A DNA stretch of 64,000 bases from Lewinellaceae bacterium (GTDB lineage Bacteria > Bacteroidota > Bacteroidia > Chitinophagales > Saprospiraceae): positions 124,001-188,000 of the forward strand of contig JACJYR010000001.1 of assembly GCA_020636005.1 (NCBI GenBank), read 5' to 3'. The stretch's first letter is position 1. Each line of letters opens with the position of its first letter. The notes beneath the pieces are model-generated. The model was given only the letters and a program-made list of their open reading frames with translations, had not been told where the DNA came from and did no database searches. A program made the position numbers and the translations under genes. Below, piece by piece: positions 1 through 7,018 of this stretch.

Positions 1-1
1 C

Positions 2-706
2 GACCCCGCCGACGGCCCCTATCAATTCGCCCTTGACGGGCAGGGCAACAGCAGCAGCAACTATTTCGCCCCGCTGGCCCCTGGCAATTATCAGTTAGTA
101 GTGACGGACGGGCAGGGCTGCACCTGGTCAACGGAAGTGTACGTGCCGGAACCGGAGCCACTGACCGTGGAATTGGGGGCCAACCTCCTGGTGCAACTGG
201 GCGAAACAGCCACCTTGCAGGTGTTGTACACCCTGTCGCCCTCCCAACTCGACACCATCCTCTGGACGCCCGCCGGCCTGGCAGACTGCCAGGGGACGCC
301 CTGCGATGAAATCGCATTTTCACCTACGGAACAAACAGAGGTGGGCGTAACGGTCATTGACACCAACGGCTGCCGTTCCAGCGACGACCTGATGGTTTTT
401 GTAAAAAAGGAAAGGCATGTGTACGTCCCCAACAGCTTCTCGCCCAATGGCGACGGCACGAACGATGTGTTCATGATCTATGCCGGTGCGGAAGCGGTGA
501 AAGTGAAGGAGTTCCTCGTGTTCGACCGCTGGGGGGAAACCGTTTTTCAGTATTACAACTTTTTCCCCAACGACCCGGCCTACGGATGGGACGGCACCTA
601 CCGCGCAGCGGTGATGGACCCTGCGGTGTTTGTCTGGTTTGCGGTGGTGGAATTTGTGGATGGGCAGGAGGTGCTGTTTGAGGGGGATGTGACACTGATG
701 AAGTAG
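2..706 (+). CDS. C-terminal part of a secreted protein with a CHU/gliding-type T9SS sorting domain (partial)
   Basis: The reading frame is open from the first bases of the window, so the 5' end of the gene lies outside it. The visible part (about 234 codons) starts with an SprB-like repeat tail (PYQFALDGQG, then LAPGNYQLVVTDGQGC), followed by an Ig-like stretch (ILWTPAGL, VIDTNGC). It ends with the segment VYVPNSFSPNGDGTNDVF, then FDRWGETVF and a final GDVTLMK. That ending is the hallmark of the gliding-motility-associated C-terminal domain that directs large proteins through the type IX secretion system (type B signal). The protein is therefore inferred to be a large cell-surface or secreted adhesin-like protein. 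A good terminator follows. The domain call is strong; the function of the missing part is unknown. Confidence 0.9.
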   Translation, partial: DPADGPYQFALDGQGNSSSNYFAPLAPGNYQLVVTDGQGCTWSTEVYVPEPEPLTVELGANLLVQLGETATLQVLYTLSPSQLDTILWTPAGLADCQGTPCDEIAFSPTEQTEVGVTVIDTNGCRSSDDLMVFVKKERHVYVPNSFSPNGDGTNDVFMIYAGAEAVKVKEFLVFDRWGETVFQYYNFFPNDPAYGWDGTYRAAVMDPAVFVWFAVVEFVDGQEVLFEGDVTLMK

Positions 707-790
707 GCCCCTCGTTAGGATTGAATTGGGAAATTTAGGAAATTTTAGGGCGCAGGAGTTTTCATCCAGGTTTTTCATCCAAATACCCAG

Positions 791-823
791 ACCGGGAGGG
801 TACAAAGCCCCTCCCGGTTTTTC
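791..823 (+). terminator. Intrinsic terminator after the T9SS protein gene
   Basis: A 10-bp perfect stem, ACCGGGAGGG paired with CCCTCCCGGT, encloses an 8-base loop and is followed by a T run. It lies 85 bases after the stop codon, as expected for a rho-independent terminator. Confidence 0.8.
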
Positions 824-935
824 ATTTTTTGTAGAATTAAGGGCTTTTATCTTCCTTTGTGGGAAATTAGTCCCAGCTTTTCAGGGATTAATGTAAAATG
901 CGCTAACGTTGCGACTTGGGATGGACAAGAAACTG

Positions 936-1047
936 TATTATACTATACGCTGATGGCTTTTGGCCTTTGGCAGTTGGCAAAAGCCAATGGCCAACTGCCA
1001 ACAGCTAATAGCAAACCGACAAAACCATCCGTGTTTTAGTATAATAA
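936..1047. repeat. TATTATACT-ended hairpin repeat, copy 1
   Basis: An approximately 110-bp unit begins with TATTATACT and ends with AGTATAATA. Inside is a long hairpin built on GGCAGTTGGC / GCCAACTGCC with GGCAAAAGCC near the tip. A near-identical copy lies inverted at 62418-62521, and a decayed relative lies at about 52505-52600. It has the form of a small non-autonomous element (MITE-like). The short open frame across it is not a gene. Confidence 0.7.
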
Positions 1048-1135
1048 ATGCCATCCAGGAAAAACGACAATTGTCTGGCGTGAATCTTCTTATTCAAACG
1101 ACACAAACAATTTCAAACGACTGATTATACCTTTT

Positions 1136-1143
1136 TACCTTTG
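1136..1143 (+). promoter_or_regulatory. Bacteroidota-type -7 element
   Basis: TACCTTTG matches the TAnnTTTG consensus recognised by the Bacteroidota primary sigma factor. It lies 26 bases before the ATG at 1169, which would give a short leader. No clear -33 TTTG is seen at the usual distance, so this is a motif match only. Confidence 0.5.
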
Positions 1144-1168
1144 TTCTATTAATTAGCCCATTTATAAT

Positions 1169-2191
1169 ATGGAGATGAATGACTTTAAACCGAAATCGTT
1201 CTGGCAACGCCCCGAGGGCGTCACCGGGATGATTTTCCTGGCGGCAGTGCTGATCGGCGGCGGCTATTTGCTGTTCGCTGCCTTGCCAGTTTTGATTGGA
1301 CTAGCCCAAAACGCCATCTACCTGACGCTGATGCTGATGGCCCTGGCAGGCCTTGTCTATGTCATCCTCGACCCTAAAATGCGGGCGCTGGTCGGCTATA
1401 GCTACAAGAGCTTCATGCGTTGGGTAACAGGGCTGTTCGTGCAAATCGATCCCATCGGAATTTTGAAGAGCTATGTGGAAGACCTACAGGACAACCTCCG
1501 CAACATGAACAAGCAGATGAACAAGCTGCGGGGGCAAATGCACCAGTTGAAGGAAATCATCGTCAACAACCGCAAGGAAATTGAGAGCAACCTCCAATTG
1601 GCCAGCAAGGCCAAGGACCAGAACAACCAGGCCATGATGGTGTTGAAATCCCGGAAGGCGGGCCGCCTGAAAGAGTCGAACATACGCCTGGACGAGCTGT
1701 ACAAAAAAATGGAAGTGCTTTACCGGGTGCTCAAGCGCATGTACGAAAATTCTGAAATTTTGATGGAAGACATCAAGGACCAGGTGGAGTTGAAAGAGCA
1801 GGAGCGCAAGGCCATCCACGCCTCCAATTCAGCCATGCGCTCGGCCATGAGCGTCATCCAGGGAGATAAGGACAAACGGGCCATGTTCGACGAGGCCCTG
1901 GAAGCCGTAGCGGATGACGTTAGCCAAAAGGTCGGGGAAATGGAACGTTTCATGGAGGTGTCGGCCAATTTCATGGACAGCATTGACCTCCAAAACGGTG
2001 TATTTGAGGAAGAAGGCCTGGAGATGCTGGAAAAATGGGAAAAAGAATCATTTTCCAAAATCCTGGGCACGGAAAAGCAAACCCTCATCCAACAAGCCAA
2101 CGACGATATGGACGAACTCGACCTCAATGCCCCCCTCAAAATGCCGGAGCGGGTCGGGCACCGTAACCAATACGATAGTTTCTTTGAATAA
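1169..2191 (+). CDS. Membrane-anchored coiled-coil protein of unknown function
   Basis: This 340-residue protein has two hydrophobic segments (about residues 19-39 and 43-66) followed by a long charged region (about 95-225) rich in K, E, Q, L and N, with heptad character typical of a coiled coil. A conserved-looking C-terminal tail follows. ATG at 1169 follows a good -7 element; a second ATG two codons later is equally possible. The gene is co-oriented with the solute-binding/OmpA fusion 100 bp downstream, and the two probably act together at the cytoplasmic membrane; that link is inference from proximity. I do not recognise the family. Confidence 0.7.
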   Translation: MEMNDFKPKSFWQRPEGVTGMIFLAAVLIGGGYLLFAALPVLIGLAQNAIYLTLMLMALAGLVYVILDPKMRALVGYSYKSFMRWVTGLFVQIDPIGILKSYVEDLQDNLRNMNKQMNKLRGQMHQLKEIIVNNRKEIESNLQLASKAKDQNNQAMMVLKSRKAGRLKESNIRLDELYKKMEVLYRVLKRMYENSEILMEDIKDQVELKEQERKAIHASNSAMRSAMSVIQGDKDKRAMFDEALEAVADDVSQKVGEMERFMEVSANFMDSIDLQNGVFEEEGLEMLEKWEKESFSKILGTEKQTLIQQANDDMDELDLNAPLKMPERVGHRNQYDSFFE

Positions 2192-2202
2192 GATAATTAA
2201 TG

Positions 2203-2290
2203 GTGAATGGTTAATGGTGAATGGTGAATCATTCACCCACCATTCACCATTCACCATTCACCATTAACCATTCATCATTAACCATTAAAA
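2203..2290. repeat. Short-word tandem hairpin (GGTGAAT / ATTCACC)
   Basis: Tandem copies of a 7-9 base word (AATGGTGAATGG and variants) are followed by tandem copies of its reverse complement (CATTCACCATT), so the stretch can fold into a long hairpin. It fills the gap between the coiled-coil gene and the OmpA fusion and ends at the next start codon. Confidence 0.7.
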
Positions 2291-2291
2291 A

Positions 2292-3857
2292 ATGGCATCC
2301 AAACTAACTCCTTTCTCAAAACTGCTCATCACCCTGCTCATCGTCGCCGCCGTCGTGCTCGGAGGCCGGTGGGTACTGAACAATACCAGTGCCGGCAAGG
2401 ATCTGCTCAACCAATCGGGCAACGGCAACTCCACAGAAAATGCCCCGGACAGCGGCAACTCAGGCGGCGCCCCTGCCGACGCCATCAAAATCGGCGTGGT
2501 AACCTGGGGCGGCTATGCCGGCGGCCAATATTTCAATGAAGGTTTCAAGGCCAACAAAAACTCCCGTTTCTACAAAGACTATGGTTTCCAGGTGGACTTC
2601 AAGGTGCTGGACGACTTCAACGCCAGCCGGGATGCGTTCAAGCGTGGCGACGTGGACCTGCTGTGGGCCACCATCGACGCTTTCCCCACGGAGGCTGGCG
2701 CCATGGCCGACATCGAGCCCCAAGTGGTCTTTCAGGCCGACTGGTCGAGGGGCGGCGATGCCATCGTGGTGCGCAGGGGCATCAGCAACGTGGCCGATTT
2801 GAAAGGCAAAAAAATAGCGGTGGCAGAACTGGCACCTTCCCATTCCTTCCTGCTGTGGCTCCTGGATGCCGGCGGCATGACCGTGAAAGATGTGCAGGTC
2901 GTCGCCCAGGCCAGTGCCATTGATGCTGCCGAAGCCTTCAAGGCGCAACAGGTGGACGCCGCCGTCGTGTGGAGCCCCGACGATGAGGCCTGCCTGTCGG
3001 CGGTGGCCGGGTCGAGGATTCTGGAAAGTACCAAATCGGCCTCCAACATTATCGCCGATGTGTTCATTGCCAAAAAAGCCTGGACGGAAAGCCACGCCAA
3101 GCAATTGCAGCAGTTGTATGAAGGCTGGATGAAAGGCGCCGCCGAAATCAACTCCAATGACTCGAACAAGCGCAAGGCCGCCAAGATATTGTCTGAAAAT
3201 TTCGAGGGCATCAGCGAAGATTGGGCCTACAAGGCCATCAACAACGTGCGCCTGGCTACCCACGGCGACAACCTTAATTTTTACGGGATGAACCCTGATT
3301 ACAAAGGTGTGACGGGCGACCGCCTCTACGGCCGCATGTCGCAGGTCTATGCGGATTTGGGCTTCATCAAAGGCAGGGTGCCCGCCTGGCGGGAAATCGC
3401 CAACTCCACTGCCGTACGCTCCACCAACCTGAGCGGCCCGGCCAATGCGGCGGAGGCCCAAAAAACATTCACCGAAGTGACCAAACAGGAAGGTTCCGAA
3501 AAAGAAGCCATCGCCACCAAACGGGTGAGCATCAACTTCCGCTCCGGCGAATTCCAGTTGGACGAAAACGCCAAGTATATCATTGACAAGGAATTCGTTG
3601 AAATCGCAAAAGCATTTGCGAACGCCCGCATCCGCATCGAGGGCAACACGGACAACGTGGGCAGCCGGGAAAACAATGTGGCCCTCTCGCAGAAAAGGGC
3701 CGAGGCCGTAAGGGACTACCTCGTCAGCGAGCACGGCATGCCCCGCAACCGGTTCATCGTGATTGGCAATGGCCCCGACAACCCGGTAGCGCCCAACACC
3801 AATGAAGCCGGCAAGGCCAAGAACCGCCGGACAGATTTTGAACTGGTGCGGGAATAG
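2292..3857 (+). CDS. Membrane-anchored periplasmic solute-binding protein fused to an OmpA domain
   Basis: This 521-residue protein has an N-terminal uncleaved-looking membrane anchor (residues about 11-33). It then has a type 2 periplasmic-binding domain like those of ABC uptake systems (about 58-330; IKIGVVTWGGY, then a GDVDLLWATIDAF segment). The C-terminal OmpA/MotB domain (about 405-521) has the peptidoglycan-binding signature GNTDNVGS...LSQKRAEAVRDYL and a final NRRTDFELV. Such fusions are often named phosphate ABC transporter substrate-binding/OmpA proteins, but no transporter genes are nearby and the ligand cannot be told. It probably sits in the inner membrane, reads a periplasmic ligand and holds the cell wall. 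Co-oriented with the coiled-coil gene upstream. Confidence 0.8.
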   Translation: MASKLTPFSKLLITLLIVAAVVLGGRWVLNNTSAGKDLLNQSGNGNSTENAPDSGNSGGAPADAIKIGVVTWGGYAGGQYFNEGFKANKNSRFYKDYGFQVDFKVLDDFNASRDAFKRGDVDLLWATIDAFPTEAGAMADIEPQVVFQADWSRGGDAIVVRRGISNVADLKGKKIAVAELAPSHSFLLWLLDAGGMTVKDVQVVAQASAIDAAEAFKAQQVDAAVVWSPDDEACLSAVAGSRILESTKSASNIIADVFIAKKAWTESHAKQLQQLYEGWMKGAAEINSNDSNKRKAAKILSENFEGISEDWAYKAINNVRLATHGDNLNFYGMNPDYKGVTGDRLYGRMSQVYADLGFIKGRVPAWREIANSTAVRSTNLSGPANAAEAQKTFTEVTKQEGSEKEAIATKRVSINFRSGEFQLDENAKYIIDKEFVEIAKAFANARIRIEGNTDNVGSRENNVALSQKRAEAVRDYLVSEHGMPRNRFIVIGNGPDNPVAPNTNEAGKAKNRRTDFELVRE

Positions 3858-3872
3858 GGAACCCTTGCCGCG

Positions 3873-3960
3873 AGACTATTCAGAGAAGTGTGTTTTTGAA
3901 AAAAACACACTCTCACAACCAATCACTTGTGAGAAAATGACACAGTTTTTTGAACAATCT
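3873..3960. repeat. Two-hairpin dispersed repeat, copy 1
   Basis: Two consecutive stem-loops: GTGTGTTTTT with its complement, then CTCACAA with TTGTGAG, ending in CAGTTTTTTGAACAA. Other copies are at 43567-43656 (inverted), 54645-54728 and 62541-62725. All four are intergenic. This copy starts 16 bp after the OmpA-fusion stop codon. Confidence 0.8.
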
Positions 3961-4081
3961 CCTTGCCGCCTTTCAGGAAGGTTCTGTTGATTAAATAAAC
4001 AACGCTGAAATAACTTCCCCTTTTTGCTGTGTGTTACTCCGCACTGATGGGCTTTGTGCAAACCGTATTTTTTGTTGAGAT

Positions 4082-4126
4082 GGTTGAGAAGGGTTGAGTA
4101 ATAAACCATCTCAACCCTTCTCAACC
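4082..4126. repeat. Perfect 17-bp inverted repeat (GGTTGAG word)
   Basis: GGTTGAGAAGGGTTGAG is followed after 11 bases by its exact reverse complement. The half-site itself contains the word GGTTGAG twice. It could act as a transcript-end hairpin or belong to the short-word hairpins seen at several other loci here. Confidence 0.7.
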
Positions 4127-4242
4127 CTGTTGCTCATTGGCACAAAACCTATTGGCGTCGAGTATAATAACAACCTCCGTCCCATCGCTCACAAAACCCT
4201 ACCACCCGCTCAAAAGCCGTTAATCAACTTGGCTGCCAGGCT

Positions 4243-4250
4243 TATCTTTG
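4243..4250 (+). promoter_or_regulatory. Bacteroidota-type -7 element before the cyclase
   Basis: TATCTTTG fits TAnnTTTG and lies 22 bases before the ATG of the cyclase gene. Motif match only. Confidence 0.45.
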
Positions 4251-4272
4251 GAAGGTAATTTTAAAAAATCAA

Positions 4273-5976
4273 ATGAAAACAGTACCAATGAGAGACCGTA
4301 CCTCCCACCTCACCCGGAGCCTGCACGCCATTTCGCACTCGTCGAACGATGCCATCGTGTCCATCAACGCACAGGGCATCATCCAGACCTGGAACCCGGC
4401 AGCGGAGCGCATCTTCCAGTTTTCGGAAGCAGAAGCGGTGGGCAGGCCATTGGATCTTATCATCCCCAAACGCTTCCAGGAAGGGCATGATGCAGGTGTG
4501 AAAAGGGCTGCCGGCGGCGGCCCCTTCCACGTTATCGGCAAGACGGTGGAACTGGCCGGGCTTCGCCGGAATGGCGAGGAATTTCCGCTCGAACTCTCAC
4601 TTTCGACCTGGGATGCTGAGGGCGAACGGTTTTTCGCCGGCATCATCCGTGACATTTCCGAACGGAAAAAAAGCGAGGCCGCCATGCTTGAATCCGAGGC
4701 ACGATTCCGTTCTATCACCGAAACGGCCAATGATGCCATCATCTCCGCCGACGGGCGGGGAAGGGTGATTTCGTGGAACAGGGCCGCCGAGGAGATGTTC
4801 GGCCACACGGCCCTGGAGGTGCAGGGAAAGTCGCTGTCCCTCATCGTGCCGGAGCGCTTCCGGGCACACCACGAGGCGGGGATGCAGCGGGTAGCGGGCG
4901 GTGGCGAGCGGCACGTAATTGGCAAAACGGTAGAGCTATTTGGCCTGCACAAAGATGGCAATGAGTTTCCCATCGAGCTGTCGCTTTCAACCTGGCAGTT
5001 GGATGGGGGTGCTTATTTCTGTGGCATCATCCGTGACATTTCCGAACGGAAAAAAAGCGAGGCGGCGCTTGAAAAAAGCAAGGAAAAGCTGAAGGCCAAA
5101 GCCATGAAACTCAAGTCGGCGCACAAAGAACTCCACGAGAAAAACAGCCAACTGGAAGCCCTCTCCAACAAGCTGGCGAAGTACCTTTCCCGGCAGGTGT
5201 ACGACTCCATCTTTCATGGAAAACGGGACGTGAAAATCGAGTCCTACCGGAAAAAGCTGACCGTCTTTTTCTCCGACATCCACAACTTCGCCGAACTCAC
5301 CGACCGGGTGGAATCGGAAGTGCTGACCAAGCTGCTCAACCGCTACCTCAACGAAATGTCGAAAATCGCCATCGAGTACGGCGGCACCATCGACAAGTAC
5401 ATCGGCGACGCCATTATGATTTTCTTCGGCGACCCCGACTCGCTCGGCGAAAGGGAAGATGCCACGGCCTGCGTGAAAATGGCCATTGCCATGCAGGAAA
5501 AACTCAGCGAACTGCAACGGGAGTGGGAGGTTCTCGGCCTCGGGATGCCGCTCGAAGTGCGCATGGGCATCAACACGGGCTATTGCACCGTCGGCAACTT
5601 CGGCTCGGAGGAGCGGCTGGACTACACCATCGTCGGCAGCCAGGTGAACCTCGCCAGCCGCCTGGAAGGTGCCGCAAGGGAGAACCATATTTTGATTTCG
5701 GAGGAAACTTATGGACTGATCAAGGAGCATATATTTTGCGAAAAAAAGGAAAAAATAAAAGTAAAAGGCATGGCCTACCCCGTGCAGACGTATGAGGTGA
5801 TCGGCTTGTACGAAGAACTGAAAAAACAACGGGAACGGCTGAAAAAAGAACTCACGGGTTTCCGTTTGCAAATTGATTTTGACAAACTTTCCTATGCTGA
5901 TAAATTGGCGGCAAGGGAAATTTTGGAGAAAGCTTTGTGCCACCTGGGAGTGGAGGAAATGGCCCTCTATATGTAA
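4273..5976 (+). CDS. PAS-PAS class III adenylate cyclase
   Basis: This 567-residue soluble protein has two tandem PAS sensor domains (about 13-125 and 137-260), a short coiled-coil linker (265-310) and a class III nucleotide cyclase domain (about 325-510). The two metal-binding aspartates are visible in FFSDIHNF and in KYIGDAIMIFFGD. The lysine before IGD and the aspartate in LDYTIVGSQVNLASRLE are the residues that select ATP, and the Asn and Arg of that last motif are the transition-state pair, so it should make cAMP. No transmembrane segment is present, so it probably senses a cytoplasmic signal such as redox state, oxygen or a ligand. The two PAS domains end in nucleotide-identical stretches of about 40 bp, evidence of recent duplication or gene conversion. 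Confidence 0.92.
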   Translation: MKTVPMRDRTSHLTRSLHAISHSSNDAIVSINAQGIIQTWNPAAERIFQFSEAEAVGRPLDLIIPKRFQEGHDAGVKRAAGGGPFHVIGKTVELAGLRRNGEEFPLELSLSTWDAEGERFFAGIIRDISERKKSEAAMLESEARFRSITETANDAIISADGRGRVISWNRAAEEMFGHTALEVQGKSLSLIVPERFRAHHEAGMQRVAGGGERHVIGKTVELFGLHKDGNEFPIELSLSTWQLDGGAYFCGIIRDISERKKSEAALEKSKEKLKAKAMKLKSAHKELHEKNSQLEALSNKLAKYLSRQVYDSIFHGKRDVKIESYRKKLTVFFSDIHNFAELTDRVESEVLTKLLNRYLNEMSKIAIEYGGTIDKYIGDAIMIFFGDPDSLGEREDATACVKMAIAMQEKLSELQREWEVLGLGMPLEVRMGINTGYCTVGNFGSEERLDYTIVGSQVNLASRLEGAARENHILISEETYGLIKEHIFCEKKEKIKVKGMAYPVQTYEVIGLYEELKKQRERLKKELTGFRLQIDFDKLSYADKLAAREILEKALCHLGVEEMALYM

Positions 5977-5992
5977 CCGCTTTTATAGCTAA

Positions 5993-6047
5993 TGTAACGT
6001 CGGCTTTGGCCGGCGGCAAGGCTGCGCCAGCCAAAGCCGATGTTACA
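5993..6047. terminator. Convergent terminator-like hairpin
   Basis: TGTAACGTCGGCTTTGGC pairs with a 17/18 reverse-complement arm ending TGTTACA. It lies between the stop codons of the plus-strand cyclase and the minus-strand LytTR gene, where it could end transcripts from both sides. There is no long T tract. Confidence 0.6.
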
Positions 6048-6058
6048 AATAAATACGT

Positions 6059-6781
6059 TTATATCATCTTCAACAAATCGTCCTTCCGATTCCTCGCCAC
6101 CGGCAGCGTCTGCCCATTCGACAACATGAGATAGCCACCATCCGCCCGTACATATTCTTTGATATGCTGCAAATTCACGAGGTGCGAGTGGTGTGCCCGG
6201 AAGAAGCCGTGCGGCAACAGCATTTCTTCCACATCTTTTAATGTTTTGGAAATCAGCTTTTTGCGGTTTTCGGTCAAATATATCATCGTATAGTTGCTGT
6301 CCGAACTGCACAATATGATATCCTCTGGCAGTACAAATTCGATGCTCTCTTTGGTGGCCAATGCGATCTTGTTGGACTTGCTCTCCGGCTGGCTGCTGAA
6401 CAGCACCTCCATATTTTTCCCACCTTTCTTTTTATATTTTTCAATGGCGGATTTCAACTCCTGATTTTGCACGGGTTTCAACAAATAATCCAGTGCGCTG
6501 GCCTTTACCGCACGGATGCCGAACTCGTCGTAAGCCGTCGTGAATATTACGTCGAAAGGAATATTGTCGCCCAATTCTTCCAATAATTCAAAGCCATTTA
6601 AACGGGGCATTTCTATATCCAAAAATAATAAATCGGGGGGTGATGATTTCAAATAATCCAACGCCTCCACCGGGTCGGTAAACTGCTTGACCACCTCCAC
6701 ATCGGGGCAGAATTTTTCGAGTTTCCAGGCAAGGGTTGCTACGGAATGTTTTTCGTCGTCTAAAATAATGGCCTTTATCAT
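6059..6781 (-). CDS. LytTR-family response regulator
   Basis: The 240-residue protein has an N-terminal receiver domain (about 1-120). The acidic cluster DDE near the start, the phospho-acceptor Asp in LLFLDIEMPRLNG, the Thr in FTTAY and the Lys in LLKPV are all visible. A C-terminal LytTR DNA-binding domain (about 140-240; VLPEDIILCSSDSNYT, FFRAHHSHLVNL) follows. It lies 240 bp downstream of, and on the same strand as, the large LytS-type kinase, and the two form a classical two-component pair. Expected role: phosphorylation-dependent transcription control. The target genes are not evident from the window. Confidence 0.92.
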   Translation of the reverse strand: MIKAIILDDEKHSVATLAWKLEKFCPDVEVVKQFTDPVEALDYLKSSPPDLLFLDIEMPRLNGFELLEELGDNIPFDVIFTTAYDEFGIRAVKASALDYLLKPVQNQELKSAIEKYKKKGGKNMEVLFSSQPESKSNKIALATKESIEFVLPEDIILCSSDSNYTMIYLTENRKKLISKTLKDVEEMLLPHGFFRAHHSHLVNLQHIKEYVRADGGYLMLSNGQTLPVARNRKDDLLKMI

Positions 6782-6837
6782 TTTGCAATTTGTTTAGTAT
6801 TCGAGGTGGCACCTTTTTACCTGTTTTACATTTATAG

Positions 6838-6915
6838 ATAAACGTCAATAAACGTCATTGGTCATTGGAGTCATTATTTTTTGGCTAAATGACTAATAAC
6901 CAATGACTAATGACT
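6838..6915. repeat. Short-word hairpin (AATGACT / AGTCATT)
   Basis: The words GTCATTGG and CCAATGAC recur on both sides of TTTTTTGGC, so the region between the response regulator and kinase genes can fold on itself. It resembles the other locus-specific word hairpins of the window. Confidence 0.5.
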
Positions 6916-7018
6916 GATTATCAAAGATTCAAATAATTAGTTTTCATTGCGGCTATCTATAACAGGATTTCTATTTTTTGGTCGGGGCTGCCACTTTGCA
7001 CCACATGGAAATGGCACC

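Noticed and set aside
857..1039. 60-codon plus-strand frame
   Set aside because: It lies across the TATTATACT-ended repeat and its product is just the translated hairpin.
2460..3734. 424-codon open frame on the minus strand
   Set aside because: Antisense shadow of the solute-binding/OmpA fusion gene, caused by high GC at third positions.
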